Part shown: piece by piece, positions 1 to 6,733 of the stretch
How the letters are laid out: each line of letters opens with the position of its first letter
Position numbering within the stretch: the first letter of the stretch is position 1
Origin: Deltaproteobacteria bacterium HGW-Deltaproteobacteria-14
GTDB lineage: Bacteria; Myxococcota_A; UBA9042; PHBI01
Length of the DNA stretch: 64,000 nucleotides
Assembly (NCBI GenBank): GCA_002841945.1
Contig: PHBI01000021.1
Coordinates: 62,001-126,000 of the forward strand
Direction of reading: 5' to 3'
The notes under the pieces: generated by a model
The model's database searches: none
What the model was told of the DNA's origin: nothing
Seen by the model: only the letters and a program-made list of their open reading frames with translations
Translations under genes and position numbers: made by a program

Positions 1-275
1 GCGAGCTTCTTCGCGTCCGCCTCGGAGCGCCGGAGCCAGCTCGGCACGCCGTCCTCGTCCACCGCCCGCAGGACCGCGGGGATGCCCGCCTTGCGGAAGT
101 ACTTCTGCGCGAGCACGTCGAGCGCCACCTGCGACCACCCGGCGGGGACCTGCACGGCGGGCGCCTCGAAGACGACGGTGCCGTCCGGGTTGGCGATGCG
201 TGACGCGCGGGTCGCGAACACGATCGAGTGGAACGGGTCCTGGCCTTGCTGAGTGTAGCGACGGACGATCTTCAT
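1..275 (-). CDS. nrdJ: Vitamin B12-dependent ribonucleotide reductase, N-terminal fragment
   Basis: Only the first 91 codons lie in the window; the rest runs off the left edge. The translation begins MKIVRRYTQQGQDPFHSIVF and contains NPDGTVVFEAP and VPAGWSQVALDVLAQKYFRKAG, the opening of long bacterial class II (adenosylcobalamin-dependent) ribonucleotide reductases, which reduce ribonucleotides to deoxyribonucleotides without needing oxygen. The catalytic and B12-binding domains are not visible. The ATG is at 273-275, and I see no strong Shine-Dalgarno site before it. It diverges from smpB across a 655-bp spacer. The family call rests on the N-terminus alone but this segment is distinctive. 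Confidence 0.85.
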   Translation of the reverse strand, partial: MKIVRRYTQQGQDPFHSIVFATRASRIANPDGTVVFEAPAVQVPAGWSQVALDVLAQKYFRKAGIPAVLRAVDEDGVPSWLRRSEADAKKL

Positions 276-930
276 AGGATGCTCGACTGGGTTCGGGGGA
301 CCAGCGATTTCGGAGCGCAGCCAGCTATCGCATCGCGATGCAATGCAACACAGAGGCGGCGCAGTTCAGTGTGACGCGTACGCAGCGCGTCCTGTCGGGA
401 AGAGGACGCGGTTGCGGAATCGATTGTCTCACCAGGTGACTGACACCTGATGCCTTGGTTCGGCCCGTGGCTTCTGTGTGAGACGGGAGTCATTCATGGA
501 ACAAGCCCGGGCGGTCGTCAACGGAAAGCCCGGTCCAAAGAACAACATCTTGCGTAACCACCGTCAAAAAAACCCTCTATCTTGGGCCATATATGGCACC
601 GGCCGCCAGAATCGCGAACCGTCATCGTCTCGTTGCGGTGCTGTCACCGAGTCATCCCATAGATGGGCGCCACTTGCGGAACGCAAACGGGCCAAATCCG
701 CAACTCACCAGAAACGGGAGCGATCCGTGTCCACAGGCCGCTGGCCTGCCTGTCGATGGCCTGTGGAAGCCGGTCGGCAACCCGCCGGAACCACGCCACG
801 ATCCGGGCTCTCGCCGCGCTGTCGCACCGCGCGGCGGGTCGGCCCGCGCGAGACCGGGGCCTTGCGCAGGGTACGTGGCGGCGCTATGGGAGCGCTCCGC
901 GGATGAACGCGGACGGGACGGGAGGGCGAC
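276..930. other. Long spacer between nrdJ and smpB with several short palindromes
   Basis: This 655-bp stretch carries no reading frame I believe in; open frames here on both strands look like chance. It must hold the divergent promoters of nrdJ and smpB. Three small symmetric sequences stand out: GCATCGCGATGC at 330-341, CAGGTG-N5-CACCTG at 433-449 and GCCATATATGGC at 586-597. The last sits in a rare AT-rich patch (565-600). I looked for a cobalamin riboswitch before nrdJ and did not find a convincing B12 box. Confidence 0.5.
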
Positions 931-1410
931 GTGGCGCGGCAAGCCCAGGGCAAGGATGCGGGCGAGAAGAACGCGGCGGTGAACCGTCGCGCGCGGCACG
1001 AGTTCGAGATCGAGGAGCGCTTCGAGGCGGGAATCGCGCTCCTCGGGAGCGAGGTGAAGTCGCTCCGCGACGGAGCGGTCACCCTCGGCGATGGCTACAT
1101 CGCGACCCAGGGCGATGACCTGATGCTGCTCAACGTCCACATCAGCGAGTACGCCAACGCGAACCGGCACAACCACGAGCCGATGCGACCGCGCAAGCTG
1201 CTCCTGCACCGCAAGGAGATCGAGCACATCGCCGAGGCCATCCAGGAGAAGGGGCGCACCGCCGTGCCGCTCCGGATCTACTTCAAGCACGGCCTGGCCA
1301 AGCTGGAGATCGGCCTCGGTCGTGGCAAGAGGACCTACGACAAGCGGCACGATCTCAAAGAGCGTGACGCCAAGCGCGAGATGGACCGCGCCCGAGCAGA
1401 GAACGACTGA
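931..1410 (+). CDS. smpB: SsrA-binding protein SmpB
   Basis: This 159-residue protein is full length for SmpB, the small beta-barrel protein that binds tmRNA and brings it to stalled ribosomes for trans-translation. Family features seen include NRRARHEFEIEERFEAGIAL near residues 18-37, GSEVKSLRDG (39-48), the central segment with HISEYANAN, and the basic C-terminal tail GKRTYDKRHDLKERDAKREM that enters the decoding centre. The start is GTG 931, six bases after GGAGG at 921-925. It stands alone: no ssrA (tmRNA) gene is recognisable in the 450 bp downstream. Very likely a functional housekeeping gene. Confidence 0.95.
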   Translation: MARQAQGKDAGEKNAAVNRRARHEFEIEERFEAGIALLGSEVKSLRDGAVTLGDGYIATQGDDLMLLNVHISEYANANRHNHEPMRPRKLLLHRKEIEHIAEAIQEKGRTAVPLRIYFKHGLAKLEIGLGRGKRTYDKRHDLKERDAKREMDRARAEND

Positions 1411-1863
1411 CCTGAACGGCAGGTCGAAGACCGGTACCCGGGCGCTGCGCCCCGCACCCCGCGAAGGAAGCCCCGAAAGGGCCGCCCGGCCAAACGCGAA
1501 GCGGGCCGGGCGGTGGCGAGACTCGTCCTGCTCGCGCGTCCCGGCACGGCCGTGCCGAAATAACGTGTCGTCTTGCCGGCGGATCCGCCGCCATCTGCGC
1601 GTCCCCGAAAGCTCGGAAGACGCCCGGTCTGCCTTCGCTTCCGGTTCCGGCCCGGACGGGTGTGATCCAAAGCAGTAGGTAGCTCGCAGACCCGGGCCCG
1701 TCAGTGCGGCCTCGGCTCCGCGTTCTCGGACGCTGCTCTGCGAGCCTCCGACTGTTTCCGATCACACCCGGCCCGGACGCCAAGGTTGATGCGGCGCGCT
1801 GGCCGCTGCTAACGTCTGGCCCGCGAGTCGCCGCCTCGACGAGCGCGCGCTCGGGGAGACCGG
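1411..1863. other. Spacer after smpB with one hairpin and a long-range inverted repeat
   Basis: I see no gene in these 453 bp. A 10-bp perfect stem, CCGCCCGGCC at 1482-1491 with GGCCGGGCGG at 1504-1513, encloses a 12-nt loop and could end smpB transcription, though no T-run follows. Further on, CGGGTGTGATC (1657-1667) is repeated in inverted orientation at 1760-1770, with the direct repeat GGCCCGGACG at its two ends. No tmRNA-like tRNA half was found. Confidence 0.45.
1482..1513 (+). terminator. Possible smpB terminator hairpin
   Basis: A perfect 10-bp GC stem (1482-1491 with 1504-1513) and a 12-nt loop lie 72 bp after the smpB stop. There is no following T-run, so intrinsic termination is uncertain. 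Confidence 0.35.
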
Positions 1864-2496
1864 ATGAGAGCCCTCCGCACACTTGCCATCGCCCTACCGC
1901 TGCTGCTCTCGACCGGCGCAGCGCAGGCCACCACGGTGCTCCAGGTCGACGTCCAGGAGGCGGCGACGCTCTCGGATTGGGTCGTCGAGGTGCGGGTCGT
2001 GAACGTCGCGAGCGTCGATCTCCGGGCCGAGGGCAAGGGCCTCTTCACCGACGTCACGTTGTCGATCCGTGACGTGTTCAAGGGCGAGAACGTCCCGGCG
2101 ACCTACGTGATGCGCCTCGTCGGCGGCGAAGGAAAAGACGGGCTGGCGCTGATGGTGCCCGGGATGCCTGTCTTCTCGGCCGGCGAGCGGGCGGTCCTGT
2201 TTCTGGAGAAGACGAACATCGGCCACGTCCCCTGCGGGCTCGGCCAGGGGGTGTGGCGCGTCCATCAGTCCAACGCGAGCCAGCCCTGGGTCGAGCAGTC
2301 GATCCACGGCCTCCACATGATGTCGCGGGACGAGGCCGGCAACCTCAGGACGGTCGAGCCGGAGTCCGCGAGCTCGGGGATGCCGCTACTGCGCCTGCTC
2401 GAGGAGATCTACGCGGCGCTCGATCAGCCGGCGCCCGCGCCTGCTCCTCCCGCGCTCGCTCCGGCGAAGGCGACGCTCCCCCAGGCGGCCCCGTAA
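1864..2496 (+). CDS. Secreted protein of unknown function
   Basis: I do not recognise a named family. The 210-residue protein has a clear Sec signal peptide (MRALRTLAIALPLLLSTGAA, cleavage probably after AQA near residue 22). The mature part resembles small secreted myxobacterial proteins that begin with TTVL and carry a V.V.V..V.S...G.GLFTDV pattern: residues 23-150 look like an all-beta domain with one or two Cys residues, including PCGLGQGVWRV. The last 35 residues are a low-complexity Pro/Ala tail (about 190-210). GGGGAGA lies a few bases before the ATG. It stands between smpB and the convergent ssb-recA pair and shares no operon. Export is well supported, function is not. Confidence 0.7.
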   Translation: MRALRTLAIALPLLLSTGAAQATTVLQVDVQEAATLSDWVVEVRVVNVASVDLRAEGKGLFTDVTLSIRDVFKGENVPATYVMRLVGGEGKDGLALMVPGMPVFSAGERAVLFLEKTNIGHVPCGLGQGVWRVHQSNASQPWVEQSIHGLHMMSRDEAGNLRTVEPESASSGMPLLRLLEEIYAALDQPAPAPAPPALAPAKATLPQAAP

Positions 2497-2643
2497 GGCG
2501 CCGCTGACGCCCGGTCGTGGACAGGCGGCGGCCCACCCACCACCGCTGCAGGCTCGCGCCGGCGGGGACAGGGTATGACGGACTGCGCCCGGTCCGGCGG
2601 GACCGGGCGCAGTCGCGGGTTGTCAAAGACCCACCGGCGACGG

Positions 2644-2945
2644 TCAGAACGGGATGTCGTCCGCCATCGCGCGCGCGCCGCCGCTCGGAGCGGCGGGTCG
2701 TAGCGGCGCGTGTTGATGCGCCCCTCGACGGCGACCTGGCTGCCCTTGTCGAGGTACTTCATGCAGTTGTCCGCGGCCTGATCCCAGACGACCACCCGAT
2801 GCCACTCCGCGACCTTGGCGCTCTGGGACTTGTCCCAGTGGTCGGTCGCGATACTCATCGTGCAGAGGCTCTTGCCGGTCTGGGTGACGCGGCGCTCCGG
2901 GGCCGCGCCGAGCCGCCCCACGAGGAAGACGTTGTTGATCGACAT
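2644..2945 (-). pseudogene. ssb: Single-stranded DNA-binding protein gene with internal deletion and frameshift
   Basis: The first 83 residues (MSINNVFLVGRLGAAPERRV to GRINTRRYD) are a good OB-fold SSB start, including EWHRVVVWDQAADN and KGSQVAVEGRINTR. After RRYD the reading frame is wrong: the typical last OB strand (Y.TEVVA) and the flexible linker are missing. An SSB C-terminal tail, MADDIPF then stop, appears 20-odd codons later in a different frame (stop 2644-2646). The 302-bp length is not a multiple of three. A GC hairpin (CCGCCGCT, 3-nt loop, AGCGGCGG) sits at the break, so this may be an assembly or sequencing collapse rather than real decay. Start ATG 2943-2945 follows AGGGGAGGG. 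It is 11 bp downstream of recA, so they are probably co-transcribed. Confidence 0.75.
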
Positions 2946-2956
2946 GGCGCCCTCCC

Positions 2957-4006
2957 CTACGCGGCCTCGAGGGTCGCGCCCTCGGCGTCTTCGTCCGGCA
3001 CGCCTGGCTCGAGCGGCACGGCGCCGGCCGCCGCCATCACCGCCGTCCTGAGCCGGGCGAGGCGATCCGGCGCCTCGCGCAGGGCGGTCCGAGCGCGCTC
3101 GCGCCCCTGCCCGAGGCGCTCCCCATCCCAGGCGTACCAGGCGCCGGACTTCTCCACGATCCCGTGGGCGACGCCGAGGTCGATGAGCTCGCCGGCCTGA
3201 CACACGCCGCGCCCGTAGACGATGTCGAACTCGCAGACCTGGAACGGGGGGGCGAGCTTGTTCTTGGCGACCTTGACCTTGGTCCGGTTGCCGATGTGGG
3301 TGTCGCCGTCCTTGATCGAGCCGATGCGCCGGATGTCGATCCGCATCGACGCGTAGAACTTCAGCGCGTTCCCGCCCGTCGTGGTCTCCCCGGAGCCGAA
3401 CATCACGCCGATCTTCTGCCGCAGCTGGTTGATGAAGATCATCGTGGTCCCGGTCTGGTTCACCGTCGCCGTGAGCTTGCGGAGCGCCTTGCCCATGAGG
3501 CGCGCCTGCAGGCCCACCTGGGAGTCGCCCATCTCGCCCTCGATCTCCGCCCGCGGCGTCAGCGCGGCGACCGAGTCGATGACGACCAGCCCCACCTCGC
3601 CGCTGCGGGCGATCATCTCGGCGATGTCGAGGGCGTCCTCGCCGCAGCTCGGCTGGCTCACGAGCAGCGCGCCGGTGTCGACGCCGAGGCTCCTGGCGTA
3701 GCTGAGGTCGAGCGCGTGCTCGGCGTCGATGAACGCCGCCACCTCCCCCATCTTCTGGATCTCCGCGATCGCCTGCAGCGTCAGGGTCGTCTTCCCCGAC
3801 GACTCCGGACCGTAGATCTCGACGATCCGCCCGCGCGGGAACCCCCCGATGCCGACCGCGAGATCGATGGACACCGACCCGGTCGAGAACACCGCCACGC
3901 CCCGCTCCGCCTCACCGTCGACACACATGATCGTCCCCTTTCCAAAGCGCTTGTCCACGTCGCCCTTGAGCCCCGCGAGGCCCCCGCTGGTCTTCTTCTT
4001 GAACAC
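2957..4006 (-). CDS. recA: Recombinase RecA
   Basis: RecA forms ATP-dependent filaments on single-stranded DNA for strand exchange and triggers LexA self-cleavage. The 349-residue product has Walker A GPESSGKT at residues 66-73 (the same numbering as E. coli), Walker B-type [10 protein letters not shown], the L2-region [10 protein letters not shown], the QIGVMFG-like segment and a C-terminal acidic end ([13 protein letters not shown]). I chose GTG 4004-4006, preceded by GAGGAGAG; an in-frame ATG 135 bp upstream would add a basic low-complexity segment not found in RecA. comM/yifB lies 109 bp upstream on the same strand and ssb follows after 11 bp, so the three may form one unit. I did not recognise a LexA box in the gap. 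Confidence 0.97.
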   Translation of the reverse strand: MFKKKTSGGLAGLKGDVDKRFGKGTIMCVDGEAERGVAVFSTGSVSIDLAVGIGGFPRGRIVEIYGPESSGKTTLTLQAIAEIQKMGEVAAFIDAEHALDLSYARSLGVDTGALLVSQPSCGEDALDIAEMIARSGEVGLVVIDSVAALTPRAEIEGEMGDSQVGLQARLMGKALRKLTATVNQTGTTMIFINQLRQKIGVMFGSGETTTGGNALKFYASMRIDIRRIGSIKDGDTHIGNRTKVKVAKNKLAPPFQVCEFDIVYGRGVCQAGELIDLGVAHGIVEKSGAWYAWDGERLGQGRERARTALREAPDRLARLRTAVMAAAGAVPLEPGVPDEDAEGATLEAA

Positions 4007-4115
4007 AGTTCTCTCCTCGCTCTCCTCGGGGTCCGCGTTCGTCCCCGGTTCCACGCGGGCCCACCCGGGCCCGCGCCGCGCCGGCCGCCGCACCGCGCGA
4101 CGGCTAGCGGTCGCC

Positions 4116-5651
4116 TCAGGCCGGCACCAACGCGCGCCCACGCGCCACGCGGCGGTAGGTCAGCGCCTCGGCCAGATGGGCCCGCGCGATCTGCTCGACC
4201 CCCGCGAGATCCGCGATGGTCCGCGCCACGCGAATGACCCGGTGCCACGACCGCGCGCTCATCCCGAGCTTCCGCCCAGCCCGCGCGAGATAGAGGCTCT
4301 CCTGGCCGCCGAGGTGCGCGTGGCGCTCGAGCCCCTCGAGGTCGAGCGCGGCGTTGGTCACCGCTCGTGCGCCGACGCGGTTGCGCGCCTCCTGGAGCTC
4401 GCGGGCGGCCATCACCCGCTCGCGCACCGCGCCCGAAGGCTCCCCCTCGGGGCGCAAGGCCAGCTCCTCCGGCGGGACGCCGGACAGCTCGACGTGGATG
4501 TCGATGCGGTCCATCAGCGGGCCGCTCATCCGCTGGCGATACGCGTCGATCCGCCGCTGGGGGCAGCGACACGCGCGCGACGGGTCCCCGGCGTGCCCGC
4601 ACGGACACGGGTTCATCGCCGCGACCAGCGCGAAGGACGCCGGAAAGATCACGCTCCGTCGGCTCCGCGAGATCCGCACGACCCGATCCTCGATCGGCGC
4701 CCGCAGCGCGTCGAGGGCGTGGCGCCCAAACTCCGCGACCTCGTCGAGGAAGAGCACGCCCGCGTGGGCCAGGCTCACCTCGCCGGGCCGCGGGTCGCTC
4801 CCCCCGCCCACCAGGGCGGCGTAGCTCGCCGTCGCGTGGGGGGCGCGAAAGGGCCGCGTCCGGCGGAGCGGCGCCCCGGGGTCGACGAGCCCGCTGACGC
4901 TGTGGATCCGCGTCACCTCGAGCGCCTCGTCGAGGGTGAGCGGTGGCAGGATCCCGGGCATCGCCCGCGCCAAGAGGGTCTTGCCGCAGCCCGGCGGTCC
5001 GACCATCAACAGGTTGTGGCCCCCCGCGGCGGCCACCTCGAGCGCGCGGCGGGCCCGGATCTGCCCGCGCACGTGGCGCAGGTCGGGCGCGTCACCGACT
5101 GGGGCGTCTTCGCTCCGGGGCTCGGAGCGGGCGAGCGTCGCCTCGCCGCGCAGCGCCTCCACCACCTCGACGACGCTCGCGACCGGGTACACCTCCACGT
5201 CGGGGACGAGCGCGGCCTCCGCGGCGTTCCGCGCGGGCACGAACAGCACCCGACGAGCGTGGTGACGGGTCGCCAGCGCGGCGTTGATCGCCCCCGGCAC
5301 GGCGCGCGTCGAGCCGTCGAGCCCGAGCTCACCGTAGAAGACCGCGTTGTCGGCCGCGGACGCCGGCACGACGCCCTCGTGCGCCAACACCGCCACCGCG
5401 AGCGGCAGGTCGAAGGCCGTCCCCCCCTTGGGCACGTCGGCGGGCGCGAAGTTGGCCACCAGGCGCTTCTCCGGCCAGCCGTAGCCCGACGCGCGCAGCG
5501 CCGCCCGGACCCGAAAGCGCGACTCCCGGAGGCTCGCCGTCGGCAACCCAGTCATGTCGATGCCGGGCATCCCGTCCGCGGTCCCGACCTGCACCTCGAC
5601 CAGACACCCCTCGATGCCGATCAGCCCTACCCCTCGCGCCTTCGCCGTCAT
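4116..5651 (-). CDS. comM: ComM/YifB family AAA+ ATPase (Mg-chelatase-like)
   Basis: The 511-residue protein has the full YifB/ComM architecture: an N-terminal Lon-protease-like fold domain (about 1-190, with [18 protein letters not shown] and [20 protein letters not shown]), an AAA+ core with Walker [16 protein letters not shown] near 220 and Walker [11 protein letters not shown] near 300, a Cys cluster [20 protein letters not shown], and the C-terminal Mg-chelatase domain with [10 protein letters not shown] and [18 protein letters not shown]. ComM in Vibrio is a branch-migration helicase that helps integrate DNA taken up by transformation. The start ATG follows GGAGG at suitable distance. 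Its place just before recA on the same strand fits a recombination role, though whether this organism is naturally competent is not shown. Confidence 0.93.
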   Translation of the reverse strand: MTAKARGVGLIGIEGCLVEVQVGTADGMPGIDMTGLPTASLRESRFRVRAALRASGYGWPEKRLVANFAPADVPKGGTAFDLPLAVAVLAHEGVVPASAADNAVFYGELGLDGSTRAVPGAINAALATRHHARRVLFVPARNAAEAALVPDVEVYPVASVVEVVEALRGEATLARSEPRSEDAPVGDAPDLRHVRGQIRARRALEVAAAGGHNLLMVGPPGCGKTLLARAMPGILPPLTLDEALEVTRIHSVSGLVDPGAPLRRTRPFRAPHATASYAALVGGGSDPRPGEVSLAHAGVLFLDEVAEFGRHALDALRAPIEDRVVRISRSRRSVIFPASFALVAAMNPCPCGHAGDPSRACRCPQRRIDAYRQRMSGPLMDRIDIHVELSGVPPEELALRPEGEPSGAVRERVMAARELQEARNRVGARAVTNAALDLEGLERHAHLGGQESLYLARAGRKLGMSARSWHRVIRVARTIADLAGVEQIARAHLAEALTYRRVARGRALVPA

Positions 5652-5741
5652 CGCGCCCTCCGCGTCGTTCGCCGATCCGGCAAGAGCAAGCCGCGCGCCA
5701 AGACGAGAATGCCTTTATTTCAAATGGTTACAGCAATGCCA

Positions 5742-5832
5742 GGTGTCCCATTGTCCCGCGTTCTGGTACACCGGGTGTATCGCGGCGCGGAGACCCGCCC
5801 CACGGGCCGTCCTCAGCCGCGCGCGTGGGACA
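5742..5832. repeat. Inverted repeat in the comM/Nif3 divergent spacer
   Basis: GGTGTCCCA at 5742-5750 matches TGGGACACC at 5824-5832 in inverted orientation with a 73-bp gap. With the AT-richer stretch at 5711-5735 it may mark the divergent promoter region; no regulator is identifiable. Confidence 0.3.
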
Positions 5833-5863
5833 CCCCTGACACACCCGTCCTCGGAGACGCGCG

Positions 5864-6640
5864 ATGGCCTCCTCCTCTGACGATCTGCCCCTCACCAAGC
5901 TCACCGCGTGGCTCGAGGAGCTCCTCGAACCCACGCCCGTGGACGACTACGGTCCCAACGGGCTGCAGGTCGCGGCCTGCGACCGGGTCAGTCGAGTCGT
6001 CACCGGCGTGACCGCGAACCTCGAGCTGATCGAGGCCGCGCGCGACTTCGGGGCCGATCTGCTCGTCGTCCACCACGGCCTTTACTGGAACGGGGCGCCG
6101 TTCACCGTGACGGGCGCGCTCGGCCGGCGCATCCGGAGCCTGATCGACGCGCGCATGTCCCTCGTGGGCTACCACCTCCCCCTCGACGGCCACCCCGAGG
6201 TGGGAAACGCCGTCAACCTCGCCCGCACCCTCGGGCTCGTCGACCTCGAGCCCGCCTTCGAGCACCGCGGCGTCCCGGTCGGGTGCATCGGCCGCTTCCC
6301 CGAGCCCATCGCCGCCGACGAGGTCGCCCGCCGGCTCGAGGCGCTCTCCGATCGCCTGCTCCTCTTCCCCCACGGCCCCGACCCCGTGCGCTCCGCCGGG
6401 ATCGTCACCGGGGGGGCTCCGCGCGACGTCCGCGAGGCCATCGACCAGGGGCTCGACCTCTACATCACTGGCGAGGCCGGCGAGTACTCCCAGGCCACCG
6501 CGCGAGAGGAGCGGATCCACTTCGCGGCCCTCGGCCACCACCGCTCGGAGCGATTTGGCCCCGAGGCCCTCGCCGCGCGCCTCGCCGAGGCGTTCCCGAG
6601 CCTGACCGTGCGCTTCATCGACGTCGACAACCCGGCCTGA
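5864..6640 (+). CDS. Nif3-like dinuclear metal centre protein
   Basis: The 258-residue product matches the NIF3/YbgI (DUF34) family, widespread proteins with a dinuclear metal site at the centre of a toroidal hexamer; their cellular role remains unsettled although some are annotated as GTP cyclohydrolase I type 2. Metal-ligand positions are visible: His70-His71 in LLVVHHGLYWNGAPF, Asp108 in HLPLDGHPEVGN, and the C-terminal GHHRSERFG. The N-terminal DDYGPNGLQV motif is also typical. Length is normal for the short form that lacks the inserted PII-like domain. Start ATG 5864 is the first Met of the conserved region. It is transcribed away from comM and meets the next gene tail to tail. Confidence 0.93.
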   Translation: MASSSDDLPLTKLTAWLEELLEPTPVDDYGPNGLQVAACDRVSRVVTGVTANLELIEAARDFGADLLVVHHGLYWNGAPFTVTGALGRRIRSLIDARMSLVGYHLPLDGHPEVGNAVNLARTLGLVDLEPAFEHRGVPVGCIGRFPEPIAADEVARRLEALSDRLLLFPHGPDPVRSAGIVTGGAPRDVREAIDQGLDLYITGEAGEYSQATAREERIHFAALGHHRSERFGPEALAARLAEAFPSLTVRFIDVDNPA

Positions 6641-6686
6641 GCGCGGCTGTTCACGCCGCCGTGAAGGCGCCCCCCAATCCGCAGCG

Positions 6687-6726
6687 CCGCCCGCGCCGCG
6701 CCACCAGGGCCGACGGCGCGGGGCGG
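6687..6726. terminator. Possible bidirectional terminator hairpin
   Basis: CCGCCCGCGCC (6687-6697) can pair with GGCGCGGGGCGG (6715-6726) with one bulged base. It sits between two convergent genes, the expected place for shared termination, but has no T-run. Confidence 0.3.
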
Positions 6727-6733
6727 TTCGCGT

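Noticed and set aside
276-480. Cobalamin riboswitch before nrdJ
   Set aside because: A B12-dependent enzyme makes it plausible, but no B12 box or coherent set of stems could be found by eye.
478-906. A 142-codon open frame in the nrdJ-smpB spacer
   Set aside because: The product shows no family, has unbalanced composition and lacks a good ribosome site; overlapping frames on both strands are equally open, as expected by chance at this GC.
1411-1863. tmRNA gene next to smpB
   Set aside because: No tRNA-Ala-like acceptor ends, no T-arm GGTTCGA and no tag frame ending in AA codons are visible.
2957-4141. Earlier in-frame ATG for RecA giving 394 residues
   Set aside because: The extra 45 residues are basic low complexity absent from RecA; GTG 4006 has a strong ribosome site and restores family numbering.
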